This document shows positions 1-10,869 of a DNA stretch of 64,000 bases, piece after piece. Origin of the DNA: an uncultured Paracoccaceae bacterium (lineage in GTDB: Bacteria > Pseudomonadota > Alphaproteobacteria > Rhodobacterales > Rhodobacteraceae); NCBI GenBank assembly GCA_947503925.1, contig CANNFQ010000001.1, positions 992,001-1,056,000 on the forward strand, in the 5' to 3' direction. Made by a program: the position numbers and the translations under genes. The stretch's first letter is position 1, and each line of letters begins with the position of its first letter. The notes beneath the pieces are model-generated. The model saw nothing but the letters and a program-made list of their open reading frames with translations. It searched no databases and was not told where the DNA came from.

Positions 1-104
1 TCAACCACGTCAATTGGCGCAAGACGCGTAGCGCGCAAGCCGATCCAATCCAGCCGCCCCGGCACTGCATGTCGGGCCATCATCTCAGCCAGATGGCCTT
101 TCAC
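1..104 (-). CDS. N-terminal fragment of a MOSC-domain-like protein (cut by window edge)
   Basis: Reading leftwards from a GTG at 104 the frame is open to the window edge and gives about 34 residues, including RLDWIGLRATRLAPIDVV. This tryptophan-containing opening, with an arginine/proline-rich strand, resembles the first strand of MOSC-domain (molybdenum cofactor sulfurase C-terminal-like) proteins, which bind sulfur-carrier or metal cofactors. The GTG overlaps the stop of the DUF1330 gene, which suggests translational coupling; two in-frame ATG codons at 83 and 80 are alternative starts. Only the first strand is visible, so the family call is tentative. Confidence 0.4.
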   Translation of the reverse strand, partial: MKGHLAEMMARHAVPGRLDWIGLRATRLAPIDVV

Positions 105-388
105 TCGATTTCTTCGACGATGCTCAGCTCCCGCTGGCTGGCCCCTTTGGCAAAGCTCAGCGCCTCTTGATAAGCATCCGAGTAATAGCAATCATGCGCT
201 GCTTGCAAACTGGGAAAGCGGGCCACGACATTGCGGGGCCGATCGGGCCCTTCAAGCTGTTCATAGGCGCCGCCGCGTGCCAGAAAAACACCACCATGTG
301 CCGCGATGGCCCCCGTGGCGCGCTTGGCATATTCGCCGTACGCAGCTTCATCGGTTACGGTCACATGTGCGATCCAAAGTGCGCTCAT
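101..388 (-). CDS. DUF1330 family protein
   Basis: A 95-residue protein with the opening [21 protein letters not shown] and the internal segment [26 protein letters not shown], both typical of DUF1330, a ferredoxin-like alpha+beta (dimeric alpha/beta barrel) family. Members are small cytosolic dimers with no established reaction. The ATG overlaps the alaS stop by 4 bp, so it is probably the third cistron of an alaS-led unit and is coupled to the next gene as well. Nothing in the sequence points to a substrate. Confidence 0.85.
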   Translation of the reverse strand: MSALWIAHVTVTDEAAYGEYAKRATGAIAAHGGVFLARGGAYEQLEGPDRPRNVVARFPSLQAAHDCYYSDAYQEALSFAKGASQRELSIVEEIE

Positions 389-3039
389 TTCAATTCCTCC
401 AAAAATTGCTTAGCAGCGGCGATCGCGGCCTCGGCGTTTTCCGCAGAAGCACCACCACCCTGCGCCATGTCGGGGCGTCCACCGCCGCCTTTGCCGCCCA
501 ATGCGGGGGTCGCAGCGCGCAGAATATCCACGGCAGATACGCGATCCGTCATGTCTTCGGTTACGCCCACCGCGACGGCAGCTTTGCCGCCCGTGTCAGC
601 GATCAGCAACACCGCACCGCTACCCATTTGCGCCTTCATATCGTCGATAAGTGATGGCAAATCCTTGCCCGTCACCCCGGTCAAAACCTGCGCCTGGAAA
701 GCCACGCCGTTGATCACCTCAGACGGTGCTGCCTCTTTCGAACCGCCGCCCATCGCCAGTTCGCGACGCAATTGTGCGACTTCATTTGTCAGCGCCTTGC
801 GTTCGTCCAGCAAGGCTTTGACACGGTCGGCGACTTCGGTTGCCGGCGCTTTCAGCGCCAATGCGGCCTGCGCCAACCGGTGGTCCTGTTCGCGCAGATA
901 GTCAAGCGCGGATTGCCCTGTCAGCGCCTCAATCCGGCGCACACCAGCACTGGAGGCGCCATCACCGAGCGTCACGAATGCCCCGATTTCGCCCAGTTGT
1001 TTGACATGGGTGCCGCCGCAAAGCTCCAGCGAATAGGTGTTGCCATCAGTCCCTTTACCAGAGCCTTCCTGACGGCCCATGGAAACGACGCGGACTTCAT
1101 CACCGTATTTTTCACCAAACAACGCCTGCGCACCCATTGCACGGGCATCATCAGGTGTCATGATACGCGTCTCAACGGTGCTGTTTTGTCGGATCACGGC
1201 ATTCACATCGCGTTCAACCTGTTCCAGTTCCACAAGGCTAAGCGCCTTGTTATGGCTGAAATCAAACCGCAGCCGGTCAGGCGCATTGAGCGAACCACGC
1301 TGCGCGATGTGATCGCCCAGCACGTCGCGCAATGCCTCATTCAACAGGTGGGTAGCAGAGTGATTGGCCTGAATCCGTGACCGACGTTGTGGATCCACAG
1401 CCAGCTCGGCACCCTGCCCTTTGCTGATCTGGCCTTCTGTCACCTTGCCAAAATGCACATAGACACCACCGACCTTTTTGGTATCGGTGATTTCGGCGGC
1501 ACCGGTTTCGGTTTTTAGCAGCCCAGCATCACCAACCTGACCACCTGCCTCAGCATAAAATGGAGTCTGGTTCAGAACGATCTGGACAGCACCCTCAGCC
1601 TGATCAACCGTTTCGCCATCCAACACAAGGGCCACGATCTGCCCTTCAGCGGTCAGCGTATCGTAGCCCAGAAAATCGGTACTTCCGTTGGCATCGGCAA
1701 TGTCAAACCAGACAGCACTTTCAGTGGTCTCGCCTGTGCCGGACCATGCCGCACGCGCCTTGGCTTTCTGTTCCGCCATGGCCGTCTCAAACCCATCAGT
1801 ATCGACCTCGCGCCCTTTCTCGCGTAGCGCATCTTGCGTCAGATCCAGTGGAAACCCGTAAGTGTCATAAAGCTTGAATGCCGCCGCACCTGGCAGCGCG
1901 GCATCGGCTGGCAGTTCGGCCAATTCCTCATCCAGCAGCTTCAATCCGCGATCAAGCGTTTGCTTAAAGCGGATTTCCTCATTCTCCAGAGTCTCTTCGA
2001 TCAGACGCTGACCCTGGCCAAGTTCCGGATAGGCAGCGCCCATCTGCTGTACCAATGCGGGGACCAGCCGGTGCATCACAGGGTCCTTTGTGCCCAGCAA
2101 ATGCGCATGCCGCATCGCCCGGCGCATGATCCGGCGCAGCACATAACCACGCCCTTCATTGGAGGGCAGCACACCTTCGGCAATCAGGAAAGAGGTGGAG
2201 CGCAAATGATCAGCGATCACACGGTGATGCGTGTTGCCCTCACCGTCCGGATCGGTGGACGTCGCATCCGCCGACGCCTCGATCAATGCGCGCATCAGAT
2301 CTGTGTCGTAATTATCATGTTTGCCTTGAAGCAACGCACCAATCCGCTCCAGTCCCATACCAGTATCAATGGATTGCATCGGCAATGGTTTCGTCGACCC
2401 GTCATCGAACTGTTCATCCTGCATGAAGACGAGGTTCCAGATCTCGATGAACCGGTCGCCATCTTCCTCGGCGGACCCCGGCGGGCCACCCCAGATGTGA
2501 TCGCCGTGATCATAAAAAATCTCGGTACAGGGACCGCATGGGCCGGTTGGCCCCATGCGCCAGAAATTGTCATCCGTTGCAATGCGGATGATGCGGTCCT
2601 CTGGCACGCCAATCTTGCGCCAGAGATCAAATGCCTCATCATCAGTGTGATAAACCGTTGTCAGTAAACGTGACGCATCAATGCCGAAATCCCTGGTCAG
2701 CAACTCCCAGGCAAAGGGGATCGCATCCGACTTGAAATAATCGCCAAAGCTGAAATTTCCCAGCATTTCAAAGAATGTATGGTGGCGGGCGGTGTAACCG
2801 ACATTATCGAGATCATTATGTTTACCACCCGCGCGCACACATTTCTGACTTGTGGTCGCCCGGCTGTAGTCGCGGGTTTCTACGCCGGTGAACAGGTTCT
2901 TGAACTGCACCATGCCAGAATTGGCAAACATGAGCGTCGGATCGTTGCGCGGGACTAGCGGGCTGGAGGCCACGACCGCATGACCCTGCTTTTCGAAGTA
3001 GGACAAGAAGGTGGATCGGATATCAGCAAGGCTCGACAT
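385..3039 (-). CDS. alaS: Alanyl-tRNA synthetase
   Basis: An 884-residue protein, normal for bacterial AlaRS. It opens with [41 protein letters not shown], the class II catalytic core. The editing domain motif [13 protein letters not shown] lies near residue 560, and the metal-binding cysteine/histidine cluster [17 protein letters not shown] near 660; a DHHA1-type C-Ala domain ends the protein ([16 protein letters not shown]). It charges tRNA-Ala and hydrolyses Ser/Gly mis-acylated tRNA in the cytosol. Encoded downstream of recA on the same strand, but separated from it by a terminator-like hairpin at 3115-3148. Confidence 0.98.
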   Translation of the reverse strand: MSSLADIRSTFLSYFEKQGHAVVASSPLVPRNDPTLMFANSGMVQFKNLFTGVETRDYSRATTSQKCVRAGGKHNDLDNVGYTARHHTFFEMLGNFSFGDYFKSDAIPFAWELLTRDFGIDASRLLTTVYHTDDEAFDLWRKIGVPEDRIIRIATDDNFWRMGPTGPCGPCTEIFYDHGDHIWGGPPGSAEEDGDRFIEIWNLVFMQDEQFDDGSTKPLPMQSIDTGMGLERIGALLQGKHDNYDTDLMRALIEASADATSTDPDGEGNTHHRVIADHLRSTSFLIAEGVLPSNEGRGYVLRRIMRRAMRHAHLLGTKDPVMHRLVPALVQQMGAAYPELGQGQRLIEETLENEEIRFKQTLDRGLKLLDEELAELPADAALPGAAAFKLYDTYGFPLDLTQDALREKGREVDTDGFETAMAEQKAKARAAWSGTGETTESAVWFDIADANGSTDFLGYDTLTAEGQIVALVLDGETVDQAEGAVQIVLNQTPFYAEAGGQVGDAGLLKTETGAAEITDTKKVGGVYVHFGKVTEGQISKGQGAELAVDPQRRSRIQANHSATHLLNEALRDVLGDHIAQRGSLNAPDRLRFDFSHNKALSLVELEQVERDVNAVIRQNSTVETRIMTPDDARAMGAQALFGEKYGDEVRVVSMGRQEGSGKGTDGNTYSLELCGGTHVKQLGEIGAFVTLGDGASSAGVRRIEALTGQSALDYLREQDHRLAQAALALKAPATEVADRVKALLDERKALTNEVAQLRRELAMGGGSKEAAPSEVINGVAFQAQVLTGVTGKDLPSLIDDMKAQMGSGAVLLIADTGGKAAVAVGVTEDMTDRVSAVDILRAATPALGGKGGGGRPDMAQGGGASAENAEAAIAAAKQFLEELK

Positions 3040-3114
3040 GGCAGGCTTTCACACAGGTGCGTTACATTGAAAGCGAGAAATAGCCCTGCACCCCGGAACT
3101 GTCCACAGTGGCAC

Positions 3115-3148
3115 GAAAAAAGGACGCTGCATCCGCAACGCCCTTTTC
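3115..3148 (-). terminator. Rho-independent terminator of recA
   Basis: Read on the minus strand, AGGGCGTTGC and GCAGCGTCCT form a 10-bp stem (two G-U pairs) around a GGAT loop and are followed by six Ts. It lies about 20 bp beyond the recA stop and before alaS, so recA should be transcribed as its own unit. Confidence 0.75.
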
Positions 3149-3167
3149 CTGAAATTACGATTTGGTC

Positions 3168-4247
3168 TTAGACCTCGACAAGATCATCATCGTCATTTGG
3201 ACCACCTTCGGGCGGATCAAAGTCGAGCCCATGGGCCGCCCGAATTTTATCCTCAATCTCAAGGGCGATTGCGGTATTTTCCTTCAGAAACAGTTTGGAG
3301 TTTTCACGCCCCTGCCCGATCCGCTCATCCCCGTAGGAGAACCACGCGCCGGACTTCTCAACAACACCGGCTTTGACGCCCAGATCAAGCAACTCGCCCA
3401 TCTTGGAAATGCCTTCGCCATACATGATGTCGAATTCGACCTGCTTGAAAGGTGGGGCGACCTTATTCTTGACAACCTTGACGCGGGTGGCGTTGCCGAC
3501 AACCTCGTCGCGGTCCTTAAGCGCGCCGATCCGGCGGATATCCAGACGAACCGAGGCATAGAATTTCAGGGCATTCCCACCGGTTGTCGTTTCGGGTGAC
3601 CCAAACATCACGCCAATTTTCATCCGAATCTGGTTGATGAAAATCACCATACAGCCGGACCGGTTGATCGACCCTGTCAGCTTGCGCATCGCTTGGCTCA
3701 TCAGGCGGGCATGAACACCAACAGAACTGTCACCCATATCGCCTTCAAGCTCGGATTTCGGCGTCAAAGCCGCAACCGAATCGACGATAACCATGCTGAC
3801 GGCACCTGACCGCACCAGCGTATCAACGATTTCAAGCGCCTGTTCACCAGTATCAGGCTGCGAAATCAGCAGCTCATCCAGGTTCACACCAAGTTTCTTG
3901 GCATAAGTCGGGTCCAGCGCATGTTCGGCATCGACAAAGGCGCAAACACCACCTTTTTTCTGCTCTTCGGCAATCGCATGCAGGGTCAGCGTTGTCTTAC
4001 CAGAGGATTCAGGGCCGTAAATTTCGATCACACGGCCCTTAGGCAACCCGCCAATACCCAGCGCAATATCCAACCCAAGTGAGCCGGTCGATGTAGCCTC
4101 GATATCGGCCATCTGATTTTGACCGCCAAGCTTCATGATAGAGCCTTTGCCGAACTGCCGTTCGATCTGTGCCAGTGCACTTTCCAGCGCTTTTTCTTTG
4201 TCCGCGGTTTTCTTATCAGTCATTTTGAGGAGTTCTGCCGTTGCCAT
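3168..4247 (-). CDS. recA: Recombinase A
   Basis: A 359-residue RecA, the normal length. Walker A is GPESSGKTT (about residues 66-74), with the L1/L2 DNA-binding loops after [30 protein letters not shown]. The C-terminus is acidic ([12 protein letters not shown]), as in other alphaproteobacterial RecA. I chose the ATG at 4247 because it follows AAGGACAGGACAT, a good ribosome binding site; an upstream in-frame start would add 13 unconserved residues. It promotes homologous strand exchange and activates LexA self-cleavage. A LexA-type site lies about 50 bp upstream at 4298-4312. Confidence 0.98.
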   Translation of the reverse strand: MATAELLKMTDKKTADKEKALESALAQIERQFGKGSIMKLGGQNQMADIEATSTGSLGLDIALGIGGLPKGRVIEIYGPESSGKTTLTLHAIAEEQKKGGVCAFVDAEHALDPTYAKKLGVNLDELLISQPDTGEQALEIVDTLVRSGAVSMVIVDSVAALTPKSELEGDMGDSSVGVHARLMSQAMRKLTGSINRSGCMVIFINQIRMKIGVMFGSPETTTGGNALKFYASVRLDIRRIGALKDRDEVVGNATRVKVVKNKVAPPFKQVEFDIMYGEGISKMGELLDLGVKAGVVEKSGAWFSYGDERIGQGRENSKLFLKENTAIALEIEDKIRAAHGLDFDPPEGGPNDDDDLVEV

Positions 4248-4297
4248 ATGTCCTGTCCTTATTTCACGCAGCCCACCGGGCAGCAATCACTGCTTTT

Positions 4298-4312
4298 GTT
4301 CTCATTGTGTTC
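4298..4312 (-). promoter_or_regulatory. LexA (SOS) box of recA
   Basis: On the minus strand the sequence is GAACACAATGAGAAC, an exact match to the alphaproteobacterial LexA direct repeat GAAC-N7-GAAC. It is 51 bp upstream of the recA start codon, where it would overlap the promoter. Recognition follows the published alphaproteobacterial consensus rather than the enterobacterial CTG-N10-CAG. Confidence 0.85.
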
Positions 4313-4441
4313 TCATCGTTAATGAGATCAAAAGAAGAACATTGCAACTAAAATTTTACAGGTTCACCCTCTGCCAACAGTGGTTAAAGATTGGTTTATG
4401 GCTTAGAAAAGGTTCTAGGCCGGACGAAAGGTACCAAACAA

Positions 4442-5038
4442 ATGCTTGTTTTCTGGAAAGAAAATCTGGTTCTTTTGGCTGTACCGAAAACCGGCTCGAC
4501 CGCTTTGGAGGGTGCATTGGCCCCGCGCGCATCCATGGTGCTGCGCGATCCGCCGCACCTGAAACACGCACCTTGCTATCGCTATAAACGATTCCTGAAG
4601 CCTTTTTTTGTGCAAGCCGGCGGACAGAAACCTGAACTGATGGCCATCGTCCGCAACCCGATTGACTGGCTGGGTAGCTGGTATCGGTATCGGACACGCG
4701 ATGATCTGATCGGCCATGAAAACTCCACCCGCAATGTCAGCTTTGATGAGTTTGTGCTGGAGTACTGCAAAGGCACTCCCGCCCCCTTTGCCAATGTGGG
4801 ATCACAGAACAAGTTCCTGCGGATCAACGATGGTGAGGTCGGCGTACAGCATCTGTTCCAGTATGAGCAGTGGGACAAGGTGATCGGTTATTTGGAAGAG
4901 CGGTTGGAAAAGACCATCACCCTGAAACAGAAGAACGTGTCGCCGAAGATGGATTTGGCGTTGTCGCCCGATGTCGAGGCGAAGCTGCGCGACAAGCGCG
5001 CGGCGGAGTTTGAGATTTGGGAATTGGGGCGACAGTAA
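4442..5038 (+). CDS. Sulfotransferase family protein
   Basis: A 198-residue protein starting MLVFWKENLVLLAVPKTGSTAL. PKTGSTA (residues 15-21) is the 5'-phosphosulfate-binding loop of PAPS-dependent sulfotransferases, and ELMAIVRNPIDWLGSWYRYR (about residues 65-84) fits the 3'-phosphate-binding segment with its conserved Arg and Ser. It probably moves a sulfuryl group from PAPS to an unknown acceptor. The ATG at 4442 was preferred to one 17 codons upstream because homology to the family begins there. It stands alone, divergent from recA. Acceptor specificity cannot be predicted. Confidence 0.8.
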   Translation: MLVFWKENLVLLAVPKTGSTALEGALAPRASMVLRDPPHLKHAPCYRYKRFLKPFFVQAGGQKPELMAIVRNPIDWLGSWYRYRTRDDLIGHENSTRNVSFDEFVLEYCKGTPAPFANVGSQNKFLRINDGEVGVQHLFQYEQWDKVIGYLEERLEKTITLKQKNVSPKMDLALSPDVEAKLRDKRAAEFEIWELGRQ

Positions 5039-5222
5039 ATGTACGTCGTCACAATGTCTGGTTTGAGTCCAATCCTACCAATGCTGCAGGACACATGAAT
5101 GACCGGTATCGAGACATCACTGTGATCTGGGCGACGTCAACAAGGTGGTAACTGCAATGATAGTTTGACCGTCGTAGGGGATCGGTCCTAGCCTCAGGGA
5201 GCTATTGCGAAGGGATACGACC

Positions 5223-5852
5223 ATGACGATAGAAACGTACATGATCTACTTGATGGCTGTAGCTGTGTTTTTTGCGACGCCCCCTGACACGAGCCAGCTC
5301 CTCATCATATCGAACAGCGTGAGACATGGGCTACGGCGCAGCGCCTATACAATCGCCGGGGATTTGACTGCCAACAGCTTGCAAATGACGGGCGCTGCGT
5401 TTGGTTTGGCGGCAATTATCGCAACCTCTGCAACGGCCTTCATCTGGATCAAATGGTTAGGGGTTGCTTATCTGGTTTGGATTGGGGTGCAGCTCATTCT
5501 TTCAAAAGACCAAGCTGATGACGTCATCGCAAATACGTCTGGCCAGTCGTTTAGATTGTTCCGACAAGGCTTTGTGACGTCTATGGCGAACCCATTTGCT
5601 GTTGTATTTTTCGGCGCGTTATTTCCGCAGTTCATAGACCCGACGATGCCGGTTTTGCCGCAACTTTTCATTTTGGGTGTCACATATCTGGTGGTTGATG
5701 GTGCGATTTTGGTGCTTTGGGGCTGGTTAGGTGTTCGAGCGGCTAAGGCACTAAAACAGTTTTCATTTGGCTTGGTGAACAGGGTTTGCGGGGCACTCAT
5801 GATTGCTGCTGCAGCATTGCTGGCAAGCAAAGACTACCAGCCACAGCGATAG
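5223..5852 (+). CDS. LysE/RhtB family amino acid exporter
   Basis: A 209-residue, very hydrophobic protein with about six membrane segments. The family marker near the N-terminus, usually PGP, reads FFATPPDTSQLLIISNSVRHGLRR, and MANPFAVVFFGALFPQFID (around residues 120-138) matches the second conserved stretch (normally NPKA). LysE/RhtB proteins export amino acids or related metabolites across the inner membrane. The ATG at 5223 follows GAAGGGATACGACC. It is followed after 130 bp by a second gene of the same family, which has the canonical PGPN motif, so this one is the more diverged of the pair. Confidence 0.85.
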   Translation: MTIETYMIYLMAVAVFFATPPDTSQLLIISNSVRHGLRRSAYTIAGDLTANSLQMTGAAFGLAAIIATSATAFIWIKWLGVAYLVWIGVQLILSKDQADDVIANTSGQSFRLFRQGFVTSMANPFAVVFFGALFPQFIDPTMPVLPQLFILGVTYLVVDGAILVLWGWLGVRAAKALKQFSFGLVNRVCGALMIAAAALLASKDYQPQR

Positions 5853-5981
5853 TCTCGGGTTCGGATTGCCAGCTATTATGCAAACTGCGGTCGTTGATGG
5901 CTTTGGCGACGAAGCATTACGCTTTCAATCCAGTTGGCTTTCCAGTCTTATCGGCATCAGCAATTTAAAGGATCGGAGCGA

Positions 5982-6611
5982 ATGATGACCTATGAAACGT
6001 GGATCGCCTTTGCCGTGGCAAGTGCGATTGTTGTTCTCATTCCCGGCCCGAACATTGTTTTGACGGTCAACTACGCGATCCGCGATGGAAAACGGTCAGG
6101 CCTTGCGACAATTCCGGGTGTCGTGCTTGGCGCGTTCATCGCGATGTCGCTGTCTCTTTTGGGTGCAGGCGCGGTTCTGGCGACGTCTGCATTTCTTTTT
6201 ACGCTGCTAAAGCTGGCGGGTGCGATGTATCTGATATGGCTGGCCTATTCCCTTTGGACGGCGCCTGTTGAGGATTTGTCGCTTAGTGATGGGGCGGCGT
6301 CAAAGCCGTTATCGAGGCTCTTTTGGCAGGCTCTTTTGATTAGCGTTCTAAACCCAAAAGGTCCTGCCTTTTACGTTGCGTTCGTACCTCAATTCGTGAG
6401 CCCAGCAGGCCCGATCTTACAGCAGTTTGCGATTTTGATCGTAACGTTCTTGGCTGTGGCAATGCTGAACAGCCTTTTCTGGCTCTTGTTTGCAAATGGC
6501 ATGAGAACACAATTTCAAAGGCCGGCGGCAATGCGGCTTCTCAACCGTGTCGGAGCAAGCTGTTTGTTTGTGGCAGGGGTGTTCACGGCGCGCGCAACAA
6601 GGTCGGCTTAG
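5982..6611 (+). CDS. LysE/RhtB family amino acid exporter
   Basis: A 209-residue inner-membrane protein starting MMTYETWIAFAVASAIVVLIPGPNIVLTVNYAIRDGKRSG. The PGPN motif at residues 21-24 and LNPKGPAFYVAFVPQFVSP in the middle are the two hallmark LysE/RhtB stretches, with about six predicted membrane segments. It should export an amino acid or homoserine-lactone-like compound. The start was placed at 5982 because GGATCGGAGCG precedes it closely. It sits in tandem with a paralogue but without overlap, and no regulator gene is adjacent. Confidence 0.88.
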   Translation: MMTYETWIAFAVASAIVVLIPGPNIVLTVNYAIRDGKRSGLATIPGVVLGAFIAMSLSLLGAGAVLATSAFLFTLLKLAGAMYLIWLAYSLWTAPVEDLSLSDGAASKPLSRLFWQALLISVLNPKGPAFYVAFVPQFVSPAGPILQQFAILIVTFLAVAMLNSLFWLLFANGMRTQFQRPAAMRLLNRVGASCLFVAGVFTARATRSA

Positions 6612-6715
6612 TCCGCATTTGTTTGCGTATGGCCAGGATGCAGCGACCGGTTTTCTTCTACCATCAAGCGTTCGGTGATCGGGCTGCGATACTGTCATAT
6701 GCAGGCGAATATGCG

Positions 6716-7606
6716 CTACACATTTAAGGTTCTGCGGCACCATTTAAAAAGTGGTAGGTCCTTATCTTTGCCGCAGAATGACCAGTAGGCGGCCAGCCAT
6801 TTTTTCATGGCCAAATTGCTTTCAGACTGTCCCAAGCCATCAAGCCAATCGAGAGCTTGATGGTGGTCATCCTCAGACGCCACTGGCGTGATGGTAGGGT
6901 CCAGAAACGCATTCGCCACAATCGGGTTGAAGGCTGCACTTCCCGCAATTGTTGTGCCACCAAAATCCAAGACACTAGTGATCTTGCCCTCTGAACACAT
7001 AACATTCGATGGGCAATAGTCTAAATGTACGAGCTCGGGCTGACTTGGGTTGCCAATTGCATCGAGAATGTTCTCAAGATCAACGTCGAGCTGACATACG
7101 TCCAAGGATTGCTGGGCGCGCTGTCTCAGGAATTCCTTGAAGCACGGATTGCTTATCGGTTCACCTAGTCCCAGCTCGCCATACTCAACGTCGCCGATTA
7201 ACAGACGAGAAAGTTGCGTAGATTTCTCTAGGTAGTCATCGATCAAAGCCTCGCGCTTTGAGCCGGATTGTTGCTTAAGCCCATCACTCAGAGGGATGCC
7301 GCTTAAGCGATTTTCGATTGTGAAATGCAAACCGAACTTGAAGCCAAAATCAGTGACGGAGGGGATTTCGAATTGAACGTGCTTCGAACCTGAGTTCATT
7401 CCGTTCAGTAGCTTTATACGAGCCGCAACATCGGACTTATCAGAGCCTTTGCGGTTCACGCGCAGCACAGTTTCTTTGGTGAGCGCGAATACTTCGGCCT
7501 CGACCCCAGAACCGATAAGGTTAGACGTGTCGACGCCAAAGAAACTTAGAAAGCTATCGATGCTCTTCCCCCACCTACTTCTGCCACACAACGTTTTCTT
7601 ACCCAC
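6716..7606 (-). CDS. Aminoglycoside phosphotransferase/choline kinase-fold protein
   Basis: Up to 296 residues. ELVHLDYCPSNVMCSEGKITSVLDFGG near residue 200 contains the APH/ChoK catalytic signature H-x-D-x4-N followed by D-F-G for metal binding. An N-terminal GSGVEAEVFAL resembles the nucleotide-binding strand-loop, and VLRVNRK would carry the ATP-binding lysine. It probably phosphorylates a small molecule. The only clear start is a GTG at 7606 (after AAAAG), so the N-terminus is uncertain. Base composition is visibly more AT-rich than the neighbours and the gene is isolated between convergent units, which suggests recent acquisition. I would not infer antibiotic resistance from this sequence. 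Confidence 0.7.
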   Translation of the reverse strand: MGKKTLCGRSRWGKSIDSFLSFFGVDTSNLIGSGVEAEVFALTKETVLRVNRKGSDKSDVAARIKLLNGMNSGSKHVQFEIPSVTDFGFKFGLHFTIENRLSGIPLSDGLKQQSGSKREALIDDYLEKSTQLSRLLIGDVEYGELGLGEPISNPCFKEFLRQRAQQSLDVCQLDVDLENILDAIGNPSQPELVHLDYCPSNVMCSEGKITSVLDFGGTTIAGSAAFNPIVANAFLDPTITPVASEDDHHQALDWLDGLGQSESNLAMKKWLAAYWSFCGKDKDLPLFKWCRRTLNV

Positions 7607-7746
7607 CTTTTATGCCAACGAGACCGAAACTCAACCGACTGTGCCACCAACATCAGTAACTACCTTTGTCTGGAGTTATCCCAAAGCAGCCATTGGAGCA
7701 GACAAGGCAATAGTCCGCTTGGTCCCGCAAACCAGACGTCCAAGGT

Positions 7747-9231
7747 TCAGGTTAACGTTCGTCGCACCGCGTCTTTCCAGCCCGCATAGCGCCGTTTGCG
7801 TGTTGCTTCGTCCATCGTCGGTTCGAACCGCCGATCAAGCGCCCAGCTGTCGGCAAATCCAGCCTGATCGGGATAAACCCCCGCCTTCATCCCCGCGAGC
7901 CACGCCGCCCCAAGCGCTGTTGTCTCCAACACTTTCGGTCTGTCCACTGGTGCGCCGATAATGTCGGACAGGAATTGCATGGACCAGTCCGACGCACTCA
8001 TCCCGCCATCAACCCGCAAAACACTATCCCTATCAGAGGCTTGCCAGTCACTTTTCATCGCCTCCAGCAGGTCGCGGGTTTGGAAACCAACGCTTTCGAG
8101 AGCCGCACGCGCAAATTCGGCAGAGCCAGAATTTCGCGTCAGACCGTAGATCGCACCGCGCGCCTCCGCGTCCCAATATGGCGCGCCAAGACCGGTGAAT
8201 GCCGGCACCATATAAAGTTCCTGTCCCTGGTCGGCAGTTTCGGCCAAGGGGTGCGTTTCCTTGGCCTCCCGAATGATCTTTAGCCCGTCGCGCAGCCATT
8301 GAACGACAGCACCAGCGATAAAGATGGACCCTTCCAGCGCATAGGTCGGCTTGCCGTCGAATTGATATGCGATTGTGCCCAGCAGGCGTTTCTGACTTTC
8401 GACCAGCGTATAGCCAGTGTTCAGAAGCGCAAAGCAGCCGGTTCCATAAGTGGATTTCAGCATGCCGGGCTGGAAACACGCCTGCCCAATGGTGGCCGCC
8501 TGCTGGTCTCCTGCCACGCCAAGGATTGGCAGTTCGGTTCCGAAAAGATCAGCGCGGGTCTTGCCGAAATTAGCGGCACAATCGCGCACTTCGGGCAGCA
8601 TGGATGCAGGAATGCCAAAGCGCTTGCAAATTGTCGTGCTCCACCGCCCTTTGCGGATGTCATAAAGCATCGTGCGCGCAGCGTTGGTCGCGTCAGTGGC
8701 GTGCACCTTGCCACCTGTCAGTTTCCAGATCAGGTAGCAATCGACGGTACCAAATAGCAGATCACCGGCTACGGCACGCGCCTGCGCGCCCTCGACCTTA
8801 TTCAATATATGGTGCACCTTGGTGCCCGAAAAATAGGGGTCAGCCAGCAAACCAGTGCGATAGGTAATTTCGCGCTCGAACCCTTCCTGGCGTAATTCTT
8901 CGCAAAACGGCGCGGTGCGGCGGTCCTGCCAGACAATGGCGTTATGGATCGGCTCACCGGTGTTTTTATCCCAGATCAGCGTGGTTTCGCGTTGGTTGGT
9001 GATGCCGATGGCGGCCACATCTGTCGCTGTAATTCCAGCCTTTTCAATGGCACCACGGCAGGTCGAGGCAACAGAGGACCAGATGTCGGACGGGTCATGT
9101 TCGACCCACCCCGATTGCGGGAAATGCTGGGCGAACTCCTCTTGTGCAGTGGCTTTGACGTGCATGTTTGCGTCAAAGATGATCGCCCGGCTGGATGTGG
9201 TGCCCTGATCAATGGCCAGAATATGTGTCAT
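7747..9231 (-). CDS. glpK: Glycerol kinase
   Basis: A 494-residue FGGY-family kinase. It opens [20 protein letters not shown] (the phosphate-1 loop DQGTTSSR), and contains [14 protein letters not shown] and [20 protein letters not shown], both strongly conserved in GlpK. It makes sn-glycerol 3-phosphate from glycerol and ATP. The ATG at 9231 follows GGGGACATC; an upstream in-frame ATG at 9261 would overlap glpD. It lies 26 bp downstream of glpD on the same strand, so the two are a glp operon facing a DeoR-type regulator. No glpF channel gene is present here. Confidence 0.97.
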   Translation of the reverse strand: MTHILAIDQGTTSSRAIIFDANMHVKATAQEEFAQHFPQSGWVEHDPSDIWSSVASTCRGAIEKAGITATDVAAIGITNQRETTLIWDKNTGEPIHNAIVWQDRRTAPFCEELRQEGFEREITYRTGLLADPYFSGTKVHHILNKVEGAQARAVAGDLLFGTVDCYLIWKLTGGKVHATDATNAARTMLYDIRKGRWSTTICKRFGIPASMLPEVRDCAANFGKTRADLFGTELPILGVAGDQQAATIGQACFQPGMLKSTYGTGCFALLNTGYTLVESQKRLLGTIAYQFDGKPTYALEGSIFIAGAVVQWLRDGLKIIREAKETHPLAETADQGQELYMVPAFTGLGAPYWDAEARGAIYGLTRNSGSAEFARAALESVGFQTRDLLEAMKSDWQASDRDSVLRVDGGMSASDWSMQFLSDIIGAPVDRPKVLETTALGAAWLAGMKAGVYPDQAGFADSWALDRRFEPTMDEATRKRRYAGWKDAVRRTLT

Positions 9232-9257
9232 GATGTCCCCCGGTTTTTGGGTTTGTT

Positions 9258-10799
9258 TCAAGCTGCCATGAAGGCGTCAAGGGTTGCGATCTGGTCCGGT
9301 GTCATGCGCAAACCAAGTTTGGAGCGGCGCCAGACCACGTCCTCTGCGCTGCGGGCATATTCGCGGGTCGTTAACCATTTGACTTCAGCCGCGGTCAGCG
9401 TGGCACCAAAATCCTGACCCAGATCAGATGGTTGCGTGGCATCGCCCAGGATCTCAGGTGCATCCGTGCCATAGGCCCGGATCAGACGCAGCGCCCAGAA
9501 ACGCGACAAAAACGGATAGCGGGTCTCAAGATCGGTCACCAGACGATCACTTTCCGAAACCGCAAAATCACCGCCAGGCAGTGGCGCACCAGCTGTCCAC
9601 GGCCCCTCTCCACCCAGGATCGGCGTGATCTTCTTAAGCGCATTTTCGGCAAGCTTGCGATAGGTCGTGATCTTTCCACCAAATATATTGAGGAGTGGCG
9701 GGCCATTTTCGTCCAATGACAACACATAGTCCCGCGTTGCCGCCGTCGCCGATTTCGCCCCATCATCATAAAGCGGGCGCACACCCGAATAGGTCCAGAC
9801 CACATCGTCGCGGGTCACCGGCCTGTCGAAATACTGCGACGCAAAGGCGCAAAGGTAATCCTGCTCCGCCTCTGTCGCATAAGGTTTTTCCGACAGGTTT
9901 TCATGTTCGGCATCCGTCGTCCCGATCAGGGTGAAATCCGTCTCATAGGGAATAGCAAAGATGATGCGCCCGTCTTCACCTTGAAAGAAATAGCTTTTGT
10001 CGTGATCAAACAGGCTTTTGGTGACGATATGACTGCCACGCACCAGCCGCACACCTTCGGATGAATTGAGGCGCACCGCGTTGCGAATGATATCCTCCAC
10101 CCAGGGACCCCCTGCGTTGATTAGACCACGCGCGGTGTAAACACTCTGCTTGCCGTCTTTCTCGACGACGATCTTCCAATGCCCGTCAACACGTTCGGCG
10201 CTTAGGACTTTGGTGCGCACCATGATCTGCGCGCCGCGTTCTTCGGCGTCACGGGCATTCAACACGACAAGGCGGGAATCTTCGATCCAGCAATCCGAAT
10301 ATTCATAGGCCCGCTTGAACTTTCCTTTTAACGGTTTGCCCAAGGGACTCCTGGTCAGATCCACCGTCCAGGTGCCGGGCAAGATCTGCCGCCCACCCAG
10401 ATTGTCATACAAAAACAAACCAAAGCGGATCAGCCAGGCGGGCCTGCGCCCTTTCATCCAAGGCATCACAAACGACAATAGCTTGGAGGTTGGGGTGTCA
10501 CCCTCAAACCGCATATCCTTGTGGTAAGGCAATACAAAACGCATCGGCCAACTGATATGTGGCATCGCCTTCAACAGCACCTCACGCTCGATCAATGCTT
10601 TGCGGACCAGCCCAATTTCAAAGAATTCCAGATAACGCAGACCACCATGAAACAGCTTGGTTGAGGCTGATGAGGTCGCCGAACCCAGATCATTCATCTC
10701 GGCCAGACCAACGCGCAGACCGCGCCCCGCCGCATCGCGGGCAATGCCACAACCATTCACGCCCCCCCCGATGATGAAGATGTCAAACTCTGTTGTCAT
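9258..10799 (-). CDS. glpD: Aerobic glycerol-3-phosphate dehydrogenase
   Basis: A 513-residue FAD protein. The dinucleotide-binding motif [20 protein letters not shown] is at residues 7-26 and is followed by [22 protein letters not shown], a GlpD signature. The C-terminal region keeps the conserved [15 protein letters not shown]. It oxidises sn-glycerol 3-phosphate to dihydroxyacetone phosphate at the inner membrane and passes electrons to quinone. The ATG at 10799 was chosen because the Rossmann motif starts there; upstream residues to 10907 are not conserved and run into the operator region. First gene of glpD-glpK. Confidence 0.97.
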   Translation of the reverse strand: MTTEFDIFIIGGGVNGCGIARDAAGRGLRVGLAEMNDLGSATSSASTKLFHGGLRYLEFFEIGLVRKALIEREVLLKAMPHISWPMRFVLPYHKDMRFEGDTPTSKLLSFVMPWMKGRRPAWLIRFGLFLYDNLGGRQILPGTWTVDLTRSPLGKPLKGKFKRAYEYSDCWIEDSRLVVLNARDAEERGAQIMVRTKVLSAERVDGHWKIVVEKDGKQSVYTARGLINAGGPWVEDIIRNAVRLNSSEGVRLVRGSHIVTKSLFDHDKSYFFQGEDGRIIFAIPYETDFTLIGTTDAEHENLSEKPYATEAEQDYLCAFASQYFDRPVTRDDVVWTYSGVRPLYDDGAKSATAATRDYVLSLDENGPPLLNIFGGKITTYRKLAENALKKITPILGGEGPWTAGAPLPGGDFAVSESDRLVTDLETRYPFLSRFWALRLIRAYGTDAPEILGDATQPSDLGQDFGATLTAAEVKWLTTREYARSAEDVVWRRSKLGLRMTPDQIATLDAFMAA

Positions 10800-10869
10800 G
10801 GCCGCGCCCCGATTTGTTCGCAACCAGCTAAGACGGGTCCCCAAAAGACGCAAGCGACACTGCCGGGAT

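Noticed and set aside
1834..2667. 277-codon plus-strand frame opposite alaS
   Set aside because: It lies wholly inside alaS, has no recognisable domain and follows the antisense codon pattern of a GC-rich gene.
5223..6611. Recent tandem duplication of the two LysE-family genes
   Set aside because: The two proteins differ throughout, including in the PGP motif, so they are old paralogues or independent genes.
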